64,000 bases of DNA, taken from Bacteroidales bacterium (lineage in GTDB: Bacteria > Bacteroidota > Bacteroidia > Bacteroidales > UBA4417). Location: assembly GCA_016707785.1 (NCBI GenBank), contig JADJGZ010000010.1, forward strand, positions 71,916 to 135,915, read 5' to 3'. This document shows positions 41,438-50,689 of the stretch, piece by piece. A program made the translations under genes and the position numbers. Position 1 is the first letter of the stretch; the number at the start of each line of letters is the position of its first letter. The notes under the pieces were generated by a model. That model worked only from the letters and a program-made list of their open reading frames with translations, was not told where the DNA came from and made no database searches.

Positions 41438-42376
41438 ATGATTCATTTCCTATCACATGACCAGGTAAATTCTGAGAAATGGGACGAATGCATTCAGCAT
41501 GCAATCAATGGGAATCTCTATGGATATTCCTGGTTTCTAGACCTTGTATGCCCTGAATGGTGCGCTCTTGTTGAAGATGATTATGTTCGGGTCATGCCAT
41601 TGCCTGCCTGGAAGAAATTTGGAATAACTTACCTTTTACAACCCTACTTTACTCAGCAACTCGGACTGTATTCCCAACAAGCTCTAAACCAGGAAGTTCT
41701 TGATAAGTTTATCCGGAGTATTCCCCGGCGATTCCTTTATATGGATTTTAATCTCAATAAGTTCAATACTATTAACCAGTTCTCTTTAGACTGCTCTCTC
41801 CAGGTCAATTATGAATTAGACCTTATACACCCATATGAGAAACTGAAAAGTCAGTACAGTGAAAACTTAAGCAGGAATCTGAAAAAGGCTGAAAAGCATG
41901 ATCTGACTCTTGTCAGAAGTCTGAAGCCTGAGGTAATCATTGATCTTTTCAGACTAAATAAGGGCTCATCAATAAAGGCACTTAAAGAAGATCAGTATCA
42001 ATTGCTTTCCAGGTTGATTTATGCTATGATCAGCCGGGGTATCTGCCAGGTTTGGGGTGCCATTGATGAGAATAACCAGGTTGTGGCAGGAATCATCTGG
42101 GCATACAGTCATCAGAAAGCTGTTTTTTTGTTTTCTGCTTTGTCAGATTTGGGCAAGGAAAAAGGCGTAATGCCATGGATGATAGATACTTTCATTCACG
42201 AAAAAGCAGGAAATTCTATTACCCTCGATTTTGAAGGATCCAATGATGAAAACCTGGCCAGGTTCTATGCATCATTTGGTTCTGAAAAGACTTTCTACCC
42301 TCGTTTGAAGATGAATAATCTGCCAGTGATACTTAGACCCCTCTTATCTGTGTACAGGAAATTTAGGGAAATCTGA
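41438..42376 (+). CDS. GNAT/FemAB-like acyltransferase
   Basis: 312 residues, soluble. The sequence shows the two-lobed GNAT/FemAB pattern: an N-terminal region HAINGNLYGYSWFLDLVCPEW (the xxYGYSWFLD block is common in such Bacteroidota proteins) and a C-terminal GNAT-like fold with RLIYAMISRGICQVWGAIDE, VVAGIIWAYSHQKAVFLFSA and ITLDFEGSNDENLARFYASFG. Enzymes like this transfer amino-acyl or acyl groups to sugar amines or peptidoglycan. It follows the deacetylase-like gene by 47 bases on the same strand, so the two may modify the same glycan in turn. Substrate not known. Confidence 0.78.
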   Translation: MIHFLSHDQVNSEKWDECIQHAINGNLYGYSWFLDLVCPEWCALVEDDYVRVMPLPAWKKFGITYLLQPYFTQQLGLYSQQALNQEVLDKFIRSIPRRFLYMDFNLNKFNTINQFSLDCSLQVNYELDLIHPYEKLKSQYSENLSRNLKKAEKHDLTLVRSLKPEVIIDLFRLNKGSSIKALKEDQYQLLSRLIYAMISRGICQVWGAIDENNQVVAGIIWAYSHQKAVFLFSALSDLGKEKGVMPWMIDTFIHEKAGNSITLDFEGSNDENLARFYASFGSEKTFYPRLKMNNLPVILRPLLSVYRKFREI

Positions 42377-42421
42377 AAAAATAAATTAAAAAAGTTGGGT
42401 CAGGGATCACATGATTTTCGA

Positions 42422-42429
42422 TACATTTG
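42422..42429 (+). promoter_or_regulatory. -7 promoter element TACATTTG of upp
   Basis: Perfect TAnnTTTG; the start would be near 42436, 45 bases before the upp start codon. Confidence 0.5.
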
Positions 42430-42480
42430 CGGTAATACCTTATTACAGAATACTCACCCCATTGACTTAAAATCCATACC

Positions 42481-43131
42481 ATGGTTATCAATCTGGGCAC
42501 ACAAAATTCATTGGTTAATCAGTTTATTGCTGAGTTGCGCGATGCTGGTATTCAAACTGATAGTATGCGGTTTCGTAAGAATATGGAAAGGTTGGGGGAG
42601 GTCTTCGCTTATGAGATCAGTAAACGACTGGAATTTGAATCCAGAGAGATTACTACATCCCTTGGAACTGCCAATGTTCCTGTTTTAAAATATCCACCCA
42701 TTCTTGGGACCATTCTTCGGGCCGGGTTGCCATTACATCAGGGTTTACTGAATTTCTTTGACCATTCTGACAATGCTTTTGTGTCGGCATACCGCGAACA
42801 CAGGAAAGATGATGAGTTTGCTGTGAGGATTGAATATACTTCATGCCCGGATCTCGAGGGCAAGGTGCTCATCCTGAGTGATCCTATGCTTGCAACAGGG
42901 CATTCAATGCTCTCATCTTACAAAGAATTGGTACAGCAAGGCAAGCCTGTGCATACACACCTTGTTGCTGTATTAGCCAGTCTCCAGGGAATAGCGTATC
43001 TGAAACGTTATATGGGGAGCCAGGATGTTACTATCTGGGTCGGTGCCATTGATGATGAATTAACTGCCCAGGGATACATTGTACCTGGCCTGGGTGATGC
43101 CGGCGATCTCGCTTTTGGAAAAAAGGCCTGA
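42481..43131 (+). CDS. upp: Uracil phosphoribosyltransferase
   Basis: 216 residues. The PRPP-binding loop is LILSDPMLATGHSMLSSY near residues 135-150, FRKNMERLGEVFAYEISKRL and LRAGLPLHQGLLNFF are family blocks, and the C-terminal IDDELTAQGYIVPGLGDAGDLAFG is the uracil-binding end (YIVPGLGDAGD). It makes UMP from uracil and PRPP for pyrimidine salvage. It has its own promoter element and no obvious operon partner. Confidence 0.96.
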   Translation: MVINLGTQNSLVNQFIAELRDAGIQTDSMRFRKNMERLGEVFAYEISKRLEFESREITTSLGTANVPVLKYPPILGTILRAGLPLHQGLLNFFDHSDNAFVSAYREHRKDDEFAVRIEYTSCPDLEGKVLILSDPMLATGHSMLSSYKELVQQGKPVHTHLVAVLASLQGIAYLKRYMGSQDVTIWVGAIDDELTAQGYIVPGLGDAGDLAFGKKA

Positions 43132-43229
43132 TAAGCAAAAAATCAAACTGAACATATCATTACTATTTGGCGTTGAAGTAATAAATGATTAGTTGCAACG
43201 TTAATTAATTGTTTCTTACTCCTCAATGC

Positions 43230-43736
43230 ATGTCTGCTCTTCTCAAGCTTTTAATAGTCTTTGCCCTTAGCAGTGTCAAATTCCTGCTGGCTCCACCTCT
43301 TTCTTTCGGAATGGGGCTGAATTTTGTTCAAACCCTGGCATCTACATCAGCCGGTGGAATTATGGGTGTATTCTTGTTTTTTTATCTGAGCAGAAGCATT
43401 ATTCGGTTATACGATACCTATTGCAGGAAGTATGTTCACGAGGTAACCCACTCCCTGGCAGCAAGATTAAATGTTTTGCATCTTGCAGAAAGACATTTTC
43501 CATTACACAGGAAGAGAAAAAAGGTATTTACTTTTACAAACAGATTAATTGTCAGAATCAGAAGGAAGTATGGTTTCATTGGTATTATCATCTTAACACC
43601 TGTACTTCTTTCCATCCCGGTTGGCACATTCCTGGTAGCAAGGTTTTACCCCAAAAAGCAGTATATTGTGCTTTACCTGTCAGCATCTGTTGTGTTTTGG
43701 TCTCTTCTAATGTCGTCGGCTATTGCCATATTCTAG
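43230..43736 (+). CDS. Small membrane protein of unknown function
   Basis: 168 residues from the ATG at 43230; a longer frame begins with TTG at 43209 but adds only seven residues. Four hydrophobic segments are visible: about residues 3-22, 35-52, 112-134 and 143-165. The middle part is very basic (KRKKVFTFTNRLIVRIRRKYG). It has the general look of small-multidrug-export-like or phage-shock-type membrane proteins, but I do not recognise a family. It stands alone between upp and the ABC permease gene. Confidence 0.75.
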   Translation: MSALLKLLIVFALSSVKFLLAPPLSFGMGLNFVQTLASTSAGGIMGVFLFFYLSRSIIRLYDTYCRKYVHEVTHSLAARLNVLHLAERHFPLHRKRKKVFTFTNRLIVRIRRKYGFIGIIILTPVLLSIPVGTFLVARFYPKKQYIVLYLSASVVFWSLLMSSAIAIF

Positions 43737-43840
43737 TAAACTCTTGCCAACTGTTCAGTCAGGATTTTCTGAATTTGTTAAAATTTCAATAATTTTTCAG
43801 ATAATTTGGGTTTGATCATACCAGACGCTTTTTTTTGAGG

Positions 43841-43848
43841 TATTTTTG
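43841..43848 (+). promoter_or_regulatory. -7 promoter element TATTTTTG of the MacB-like gene
   Basis: Perfect TAnnTTTG; the start would be near 43855, 55 bases before the ATG. Confidence 0.45.
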
Positions 43849-43910
43849 TTTCAGGTGGAAAATGATTCCAATAGAATCATAGGTAATTATCAAACTTTAG
43901 TTTCTGGGAA

Positions 43911-45164
43911 ATGGCATTGGTTAAAAATGGAATCGCAAAAGAAAATCTGAAGATTTCACTTCATTCGATTCGCAGTCATAAACTCCGCACTATTCTTACG
44001 GTCCTGATCATTTCATTCGGTATCATGTCATTGGTTGGAATTCTTACTTCCATAGATGCCATACGGTATTACCTGAATGAGAATTTCCAAATGATGGGTG
44101 CAAATACATTTACTATTCGTAACCGGGCTATGAGGATTCATATGGGTAACAGGAGTAGCCGGCCTACCAATTTTCGTGAAATCACCTATGATGAAGCTGT
44201 CAGGTTTAAATCGGAATACAGCTTTCCTGCCAGTACCTCTATTTTTATGTATGCTACAAATACAGCTACAGTGAAAAGCGGTAATAAGAAAACACATCCC
44301 AATGTACCAGTTATTGGAACAGATGAAGGATATCTTGCTACTTCAGGTTTCGACCTGGGAAGTGGGCGTAATTTTACACCCAATGAGGTTTTTTACGGGA
44401 GTTCAGTGGCAATAGTTGGATCTGCAGTCATACAAAAAGTATTCAAAAATAAAGAGGACCCTGTTGGGAAGGATGTCATGATAGGAAATGGCAAGTACCG
44501 TATTATCGGAATATTACAGGAGAAAGGATCAAGCCTGGGATTTAACCCGGATAACATTTGCCTGTTACCCATCAATAATGTAAGGGAAAGGTTTCCCCGG
44601 CCCAGGGCAAGTTATTCCATCAATATTAATGTTGATAATGGGGAAGCTCTTGATCCCGCTATTGGAGAAGCTACCGGTTTGCTAAGGGTGATTCGTGATG
44701 TGGGTGTCGGTGAAGAAGATAGTTTCGATATCAGTAAGAGTGATAATCTTTCAGCCATGCTGTTTGACAGCCTCAAATACCTTAGGATGGCTGCCACAAT
44801 AATCGGACTGATTACTCTTATTGGCGCTGCTATCGGGTTAATGAACATTATGCTTGTCTCAGTTACTGAGCGTACCAGGGAAATCGGGATCAGGAAAGCT
44901 ATTGGGGCTACCCGGAAAACAATCAGGAATCAGTTTCTTGCTGAAGCCATTGTTATTGCCCAGATTGGTGGTCTGCTGGGTATTATCCTCGGGATCGCCA
45001 TTGGTAACGGGCTTTCACTGGCTATTGGCAGCAGTTTCATCATCCCATGGGCCTGGATAGGACTTGGGGTAGGATTGTGTTTTATTGTTGCCCTGGTTTC
45101 CGGGATTGTGCCTGCGTCCAAGGCTGCTAATCTCGATCCTATTGAATCACTTCGTTACGAATAA
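43911..45164 (+). CDS. MacB-like ABC transporter permease (FtsX family)
   Basis: 417 residues. The layout is that of MacB/LolC permeases: one N-terminal membrane helix after a short amphipathic segment (about residues 26-48, LTVLIISFGIMSLVGIL), a large periplasmic domain (about 50-285), and three C-terminal helices. The conserved MNIMLVSVTERTREIGIRKAIGATR lies at the coupling helix near residue 308, and PASKAANLDPIESLRYE is the typical C-terminus. No ATPase gene is adjacent, so the partner ATPase is encoded elsewhere. Such permeases move lipoproteins, toxins or peptides through the periplasm; the substrate is unknown. Confidence 0.9.
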   Translation: MALVKNGIAKENLKISLHSIRSHKLRTILTVLIISFGIMSLVGILTSIDAIRYYLNENFQMMGANTFTIRNRAMRIHMGNRSSRPTNFREITYDEAVRFKSEYSFPASTSIFMYATNTATVKSGNKKTHPNVPVIGTDEGYLATSGFDLGSGRNFTPNEVFYGSSVAIVGSAVIQKVFKNKEDPVGKDVMIGNGKYRIIGILQEKGSSLGFNPDNICLLPINNVRERFPRPRASYSININVDNGEALDPAIGEATGLLRVIRDVGVGEEDSFDISKSDNLSAMLFDSLKYLRMAATIIGLITLIGAAIGLMNIMLVSVTERTREIGIRKAIGATRKTIRNQFLAEAIVIAQIGGLLGIILGIAIGNGLSLAIGSSFIIPWAWIGLGVGLCFIVALVSGIVPASKAANLDPIESLRYE

Positions 45165-45175
45165 TCCTCCCGTTT

Positions 45176-46516
45176 TTATTTTCTTGAATTGAAGCTGCCT
45201 ACAGCAATTAGCTGGTCATAAACTGTGCCCCGCTCATGATGATAGACAAGGATAGTGTAATTATTCTCTGTTTCATGATGGCTGCCTTCAATAAAGGATA
45301 TATCCCCGGAAACTGAGTTGTTTTCAAGAAAAACATAATTGTAGTTATAGTAGCCTTGCTTCAGATACAGTGATGCTTCATAACCATGCCGCTGGAAATT
45401 GTAAGTCATCCTGTTATCTGTCCCGTATTGCCAGCCATTAAATGCCCCACCCACATACATATTGCCATGTATAAGTGGTGCAGAATAGGCAAGGAAAAAA
45501 TCAACATAAGCATATTCTCCCATGGTTGCAATACTGGATTCATCTTCAGTTTTTAATAAAAACCTGCCATTGATATCTTCATCCCCGATATAAACCTTAA
45601 AAATTCTACGCTCCGTTTCCCATAAACTAACATGGTACTCAGAGTTTTCAAAATGGATCTCTTTAACTTTATCTGAAAGATATTTCAGGCTTTTCAGGTC
45701 GAAATGCCTGAATTCATTGCCTGCTACAAACTGATTTGTTCCATTATCAAAGGAGTAATCCAGTATATCACCTTTAACCATAAAAGGTTTCAGGGTTGTT
45801 AATGCATTATCCCATCGGTTATTCTGAAGGATACAAACCTTCAGGTCCTGATAGGGAGCATCAATTCTGTAAGCATCGGTATAGATAGAAAAATCAATTT
45901 CCTGGTGAGTGTCTGTTTCGTCAATGGTTGAGGCTCTCTTAACTGTCGCCTCCAGCGAGACCTTCGGTTCAAAAACCATGAATCTTCTTGTAAAGATGTA
46001 TTGTTCACTTCCATCATCAGCATGTTTGAAAACCCTGATTATGTAGTTACCTGATAGTTTGACCGACATTTTTGTATTTGGAAATACCAGGCTGTAATGT
46101 GTATAGGATTCCCTGGTATTAAAGGAAAACTCATATTGCTCGATGCGATCCTCCATCATTCCATCAATGTATTCATTACTCCAGATTTCGGTCGGATTCC
46201 ATGCTGCATCACAATGAGTAAAGGAATAATAGTATTCTTCAATGTTTCCTTCAATATCATCAAATTCAAGTTCCAAAGTTTCACCAGAATTCAGCTGTAT
46301 AATGGGATCTGAAAGTAAGAAGCCCGATTTATATAATAAAATAGAATGTATGGATGGACTGTAAACAAAGTCAGAATAGCGTAACTGCTGATCATTGAAA
46401 TAATCGACTGAATCAGGGTTCGCAGAAACGGTATCCGGGCACATGAAGATTCCGGCAATATAAATTAAAGCTATTAAATGGGCATATCTCAGCCGGTTGA
46501 TTACTTTTGATGACAT
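45176..46516 (-). CDS. DUF5103 family exported protein
   Basis: 446 residues with an N-terminal signal segment (residues 12-32). The sequence is beta-rich and has the DUF5103 blocks YSDFVYSPSIHSILLYKSGF and PIIQLNSGETLELEFDDIEG, followed by YYYSFTHCDAAWNPTEIWSNEYIDGM and a C-terminal domain with YVGGAFNGWQYGTDNRMTYN, which resembles a carbohydrate-binding (CBM48/E-set) module. Function is unknown. It converges with the ABC permease gene 11 bases away. A -7 element at 46543-46550 would give a leader of about 20 bases. Confidence 0.85.
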   Translation of the reverse strand: MSSKVINRLRYAHLIALIYIAGIFMCPDTVSANPDSVDYFNDQQLRYSDFVYSPSIHSILLYKSGFLLSDPIIQLNSGETLELEFDDIEGNIEEYYYSFTHCDAAWNPTEIWSNEYIDGMMEDRIEQYEFSFNTRESYTHYSLVFPNTKMSVKLSGNYIIRVFKHADDGSEQYIFTRRFMVFEPKVSLEATVKRASTIDETDTHQEIDFSIYTDAYRIDAPYQDLKVCILQNNRWDNALTTLKPFMVKGDILDYSFDNGTNQFVAGNEFRHFDLKSLKYLSDKVKEIHFENSEYHVSLWETERRIFKVYIGDEDINGRFLLKTEDESSIATMGEYAYVDFFLAYSAPLIHGNMYVGGAFNGWQYGTDNRMTYNFQRHGYEASLYLKQGYYNYNYVFLENNSVSGDISFIEGSHHETENNYTILVYHHERGTVYDQLIAVGSFNSRK

Positions 46517-46542
46517 AGACAGAAATCATGGTTGATTTAATA

Positions 46543-46550
46543 CAAAGGTA
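46543..46550 (-). promoter_or_regulatory. -7 promoter element TACCTTTG of the DUF5103 gene
   Basis: Perfect TAnnTTTG on the minus strand, 27 bases before the start codon. Confidence 0.45.
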
Positions 46551-46646
46551 GAGCATTCCTGCCATTGTTTTGGAAACCATTAACTGACTAAATATTGGCT
46601 ACAAAAAATATTTTATATTGATAGTATACATATATTTATTTCTATC

Positions 46647-46654
46647 TATATTTG
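46647..46654 (+). promoter_or_regulatory. -7 promoter element TATATTTG of the nqr operon
   Basis: Perfect TAnnTTTG with a start near 46660 and a leader of about 38 bases to the nqrA ATG. The region just upstream is very AT-rich, with TATA-type palindromic stretches. Confidence 0.55.
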
Positions 46655-46697
46655 GCGCGCTTTTGAAGAGCAATATTTCTCTTATTCCGAAGAAAAA

Positions 46698-48038
46698 ATG
46701 GCTGATACCATAAAGATTAAAAAGGGCCTCAATATCAATTTATTAGGAGAGGCTAAAAAGTCAGTTTCCTTATATCATGCAAAGGAATTCGCGATAAAAC
46801 CTACTGATTTTATTGGTGTTTTCCCCAGGCTCCTGGTCAAGGAAGGCGATGCTGTTAAGGCTGGTTCCCCTATATTTCATGATAAATTTAAGGAGAAAGT
46901 CGTATTTGTTTCCCCGGTCAGTGGAACCGTTAAGCAAATTAAGCGTGGTGACAAGAGGGTTCTTGAGGAGATTATTATCTCGTCTGATGACAACAATGAC
47001 TCAATAGAGTTCGGCAAGCATGACCCCAATTCCATGGATCGGGCCTCTATTATAGAATTCCTGATTCAAGCCGGCATTTGGCCAATGATTCGTCAACGTC
47101 CGTATTCTGTTATCGCCAATCCTGACGATAGTCCGAAAGCTATATTTATTTCAGCGTTTGATTCTTCTCCTTTAGCACCGGATCTTTCGATGATTATAAA
47201 AGAAGAACTGAATACTTTCAAGACAGGTCTGGATGTACTGGCAAAACTGACTTCGGGTAAAGTCCACCTGGGTTTACCTGAAGGCCGTTCAGAACTTGCC
47301 GGTATAAAAGGAGTAGAGACAACATTTTACGCTGGCCCTCATCCTGCTGGAAACGTAGGCATTCATATTCATAAGCTGAATCCTATTAATAAAGGCGAAG
47401 TTGTCTGGACTGTGAATGCACAGGATGTAGTTATCATCGGTCGTCTTTTCAATGAAGGCAGGTATGATAGTTCTGTTGTTATTGCCCTGACAGGGTCAGA
47501 AATCAAAAATCCACAGTACTTCAAAACCTTTAAAGGAGCTTCTATCAAGGATTTAATGAAAGACAATCTGAAAAGTCAGAATGTCCGTTTCATTAGTGGG
47601 AACGTGCTTACCGGTGACAAAGTACGACAGGACTGTTACATAGGATTCTATCATCAGCAAATTACAGTCATTCCTGAAGGAAATTATCATGAATTCTTTG
47701 GTTGGGCCACCCCTGGTTTTAACAAATTTAGCTTTTCAAAGGCTTTCTTCTCCTATCTCAGTCCCAGGAAAAAATTCATGCTCGATACAAATCTTCATGG
47801 CGGAGAAAGGGCTTTGGTAATGACAGGTCAATACGAGCAGGTGCTTCCTATGGATGTTCTTCCGATGCAATTGATTAAATCATGCATGATTGAAGACATT
47901 GAACTGATGGAGAAACTTGGTATCTATGAAGTTGATGAAGAAGACTTTGCATTGATTGAATTTATTGACACCTCCAAAACCAATATCCAGAAGATTATCC
48001 GCAATGGATTGGACCTTGTGCGAAAGGAAATGAGTTAG
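46698..48038 (+). CDS. nqrA: Na+-translocating NADH:quinone reductase subunit A
   Basis: 446 residues, the normal length. N-terminus IKIKKGLNINLLGEAKKSV, then FPRLLVKEGDAVKAGSPIFHDK and VVFVSPVSGTVKQIKRGDKRVL (biotin/lipoyl-like fold), FYAGPHPAGNVGIHIHKLNPI, and the C-terminal MDVLPMQLIKSCMIEDIELM region. NqrA is the peripheral subunit that carries the quinone site of the Na+-NQR complex in the inner membrane. It is the first of six consecutive nqr genes in the canonical order. Confidence 0.96.
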   Translation: MADTIKIKKGLNINLLGEAKKSVSLYHAKEFAIKPTDFIGVFPRLLVKEGDAVKAGSPIFHDKFKEKVVFVSPVSGTVKQIKRGDKRVLEEIIISSDDNNDSIEFGKHDPNSMDRASIIEFLIQAGIWPMIRQRPYSVIANPDDSPKAIFISAFDSSPLAPDLSMIIKEELNTFKTGLDVLAKLTSGKVHLGLPEGRSELAGIKGVETTFYAGPHPAGNVGIHIHKLNPINKGEVVWTVNAQDVVIIGRLFNEGRYDSSVVIALTGSEIKNPQYFKTFKGASIKDLMKDNLKSQNVRFISGNVLTGDKVRQDCYIGFYHQQITVIPEGNYHEFFGWATPGFNKFSFSKAFFSYLSPRKKFMLDTNLHGGERALVMTGQYEQVLPMDVLPMQLIKSCMIEDIELMEKLGIYEVDEEDFALIEFIDTSKTNIQKIIRNGLDLVRKEMS

Positions 48039-48091
48039 CCTCTGGCTTTTAAAAGATTCTTATCAAACGCTCTATTCAACCAAAATCATAA

Positions 48092-49258
48092 ATGAAAGCA
48101 TTACGAAATTATCTGGATAAGATTAAGCCGCAGTTTAAGGAAGGGGGGAAGTTTGAAAAATTGCATTCTACCTTTGATGCAATTGAAACCTTCCTTTATG
48201 TTCCTGATAAAACGACTTCATCCGGAAGCCATATCAGGGATTCCATTGACCTGAAAAGGACAATGACAGTGGTAATCATGGCATTGATCCCTTCACTTCT
48301 TTTCGGTATCTGGAACACTGGTTATCAGCATTTCCTTTCACTAGGACAAGATGCAGGTTTCATGGAAATGGTAGGTTATGGACTGATAAAGGTTCTACCG
48401 ATTGTTGTTGTATCATACGCATCCGGACTCGCTGTTGAGTTTATTTTTGCCCAATACCGCGGACATGAAGTGAATGAAGGCTACCTGGTTTCAGGAATGC
48501 TCATTCCACTTGTAATGCCTGTTGATATTCCTTTATGGATGGTTGCTGTAGCATCAATATTTGCAGTAATTCTTGGGAAGGAAGCTTTTGGCGGAACCGG
48601 GATGAATGTATTCAATCCGGCATTGCTTGCACGTGCCTTTATTTTCTTTGCCTATCCTGCTCAGATTACCGGAGATACTATATGGACCGGTGGCCTTACA
48701 AAAGGTGAAGGGGTTGTTGATGGTTTTTCAGGTGCTACACCTCTTGCAAGAGCAGCTGCCGGTGCGATCGATAAACTTCCTTCAATACAGGACCTCTTTT
48801 TTGGATTTATCCCTGGTTCAATTGGTGAAACATCAAAGCTTGCCATTTTAATAGGGGCTGCAATCCTGATTCTGACCGGTATAGGTAGCTGGAGAATAAT
48901 GGTATCCGGTTTGCTCGGTGGAGTAGTTATGACTTTGATCTTTAATGCTTTCAGTGCCAATGCCTACATGACAATTGACCCTCTTACGCAGGTATTGATG
49001 GGTAGTTTCCTCTTTGGTATGGTTTTCATGGCTACTGATCCTGTAACCGCTGCCCAAACCAACCGGGGGAAATGGATTTATGGCTTCCTTGCCGGTTTCT
49101 TTGCTATAATGGTCAGGGTATTCAATCCAGCCTACCCTGAAGGTACAATGCTGGCGATATTGCTAATGAATACATTTGCCCCACTTATCGATCATTTTGT
49201 GATTGAATCCAATATCAAGCGCAGGCTTAAAAGAGCTGCTTCATTAATGAAATCCTAA
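48092..49258 (+). CDS. nqrB: Na+-NQR subunit B
   Basis: 388 residues with about ten membrane helices. FMN is covalently attached to the Thr of the motif DGFSGATPLARA (near residue 215), an exact match to the flavinylation consensus recognised by ApbE. It forms the core of the sodium pump, taking electrons from NqrC. The gene follows nqrA by 53 bases. Confidence 0.96.
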   Translation: MKALRNYLDKIKPQFKEGGKFEKLHSTFDAIETFLYVPDKTTSSGSHIRDSIDLKRTMTVVIMALIPSLLFGIWNTGYQHFLSLGQDAGFMEMVGYGLIKVLPIVVVSYASGLAVEFIFAQYRGHEVNEGYLVSGMLIPLVMPVDIPLWMVAVASIFAVILGKEAFGGTGMNVFNPALLARAFIFFAYPAQITGDTIWTGGLTKGEGVVDGFSGATPLARAAAGAIDKLPSIQDLFFGFIPGSIGETSKLAILIGAAILILTGIGSWRIMVSGLLGGVVMTLIFNAFSANAYMTIDPLTQVLMGSFLFGMVFMATDPVTAAQTNRGKWIYGFLAGFFAIMVRVFNPAYPEGTMLAILLMNTFAPLIDHFVIESNIKRRLKRAASLMKS

Positions 49259-49271
49259 TTCCTGATTTGAA

Positions 49272-49991
49272 ATGGTTCATAGTAATAAATACATACTCGT
49301 CTACTCTGTGGTAATGGTTGTGGTTGTTGCCGTATCATTGACCATAGTGGCGGTTCAGTTAAAACCTGCGCAGGACGACAATATCCGGATTGAAAAGATG
49401 CAAAATATCCTTTCATCTGTGAATATCAGTACTTCTGAAATTCCCAAAAAGGAAGTAATCAATGTCTATAATAAATTTGTGAAGAGGGCATTTGCTGTCA
49501 ACATGAAAGGTGATATTATAGAATCACATACGGAAAAAGTATTTCCTATTGAGATGGCTAATGAACTAAAGAAAGCTCCTGAAGATCAGATACTGCCGAT
49601 TTTTGTTGCCACCTTTGAGAATGGTGATTCTGCTTTTATTGTCCCCTTGAGAGGCAAAGGATTATGGGGCTCTATTTGGGGCTATATGTCTTTCAAACCT
49701 GACTTTAACACGATTCTTGGTTGTGTTTATGATCATAAAAGTGAAACGCCGGGTTTGGGCGCTGAAATCAATACAGAATGGTTTCAGAAATATTTTTTCG
49801 GTAAATCTATTTTTGATGAGCAGAAAGAGTTTACCTCAATCAACATTATAAAGGGTGGTGCTAAAGATGATGATCCACATGGTGTGGATGCCATCTCGGG
49901 CGGAACCATTACCAGCAAGGGTGTTGAAAAAATGCTCCGCGATAACCTGGCGGGCTATGTTGCTTACTTTAAAAAACAGATGAAATCATGA
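49272..49991 (+). CDS. nqrC: Na+-NQR subunit C
   Basis: 239 residues, one N-terminal membrane helix (about residues 8-28) and a periplasmic FMN-binding domain. The attachment site is DAISGGTITSKGV near residue 213, with SGGT in place of the more usual SGAT, while the acceptor Thr is kept. ETPGLGAEINTEWFQKYFFGKS is a further conserved block. NqrC passes electrons from the NqrD/E iron centre to NqrB. Its stop overlaps the nqrD start (ATGA). Confidence 0.95.
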   Translation: MVHSNKYILVYSVVMVVVVAVSLTIVAVQLKPAQDDNIRIEKMQNILSSVNISTSEIPKKEVINVYNKFVKRAFAVNMKGDIIESHTEKVFPIEMANELKKAPEDQILPIFVATFENGDSAFIVPLRGKGLWGSIWGYMSFKPDFNTILGCVYDHKSETPGLGAEINTEWFQKYFFGKSIFDEQKEFTSINIIKGGAKDDDPHGVDAISGGTITSKGVEKMLRDNLAGYVAYFKKQMKS

Positions 49992-50650
49992 GCACTGATA
50001 ATTCCATAAAAGTAAAAGATCCCTGGTTCTCGGCTAAAAACCTGAAGTTATTAAGGAATCCATTTAATATGGAGAACCCGATAACAGTGCAGGTTCTTGG
50101 AATCTGTTCAGCTTTGGCTGTTACCGTCCAGATGAAACCTGCTATTGTAATGGCACTGTCTGTTACGATTGTTACAGGGTTTTCCAACCTGATCATTGCA
50201 TTACTCCGCGACACCATTCCTTCCCGTATCAGGATCATTGTCCAGCTGGTAGTGGTTGCAGCTTTGGTTATTATTGTTGACCAGGTATTGAAAGCCTATG
50301 TATATGATGTGAGTAAAAAACTCTCGGTATTTGTGGGTTTGATCATCACAAACTGTATCCTAATGGGTCGTCTGGAAGCTTTTGCTATGGCAAACAAACC
50401 ATGGCCTTCCTTTATTGATGGAATCGGTAATGGGCTGGGTTATGGACTTATCCTTGTTATTGTAGCATTCTTCCGTGAATTTCTTGGGTCTGGCAAAATC
50501 TATGGTTTTGATGTAATTCCCCAGTCATTTTATGATGCCGGTTATGTTAATAATGGATTAATGATACTTCCCCCGATGGCACTCATGACTATTGGGGTCA
50601 TTATCTGGGTTCAGCGATCCAAGAACCCGGATTTACAGGAAAAGAATTAA
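49988..50650 (+). CDS. nqrD: Na+-NQR subunit D
   Basis: 220 residues with six membrane helices. Family blocks are PWFSAKNLKLLRNPFNMENPITVQVLGICSALA (near the N-terminus; includes the Cys at the iron centre) and LIITNCILMGRLEAFAMANKPWPSFIDGIGNGLGY with the second Cys. NqrD and NqrE share an intramembrane iron-sulfur centre. Translation is coupled to nqrC. Confidence 0.96.
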   Translation: MSTDNSIKVKDPWFSAKNLKLLRNPFNMENPITVQVLGICSALAVTVQMKPAIVMALSVTIVTGFSNLIIALLRDTIPSRIRIIVQLVVVAALVIIVDQVLKAYVYDVSKKLSVFVGLIITNCILMGRLEAFAMANKPWPSFIDGIGNGLGYGLILVIVAFFREFLGSGKIYGFDVIPQSFYDAGYVNNGLMILPPMALMTIGVIIWVQRSKNPDLQEKN

Positions 50651-50689
50651 GAATCGGTTCAATACCTCTCTAAGGATAAAAGAATAACA

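Noticed and set aside
34989..46516. A capsule or O-antigen gene cluster suggested by the nucleotide-sugar dehydrogenase and deacetylase/acyltransferase genes
   Set aside because: No glycosyltransferases, flippase or polymerase are present, and dnaX, upp and other unrelated genes lie between.
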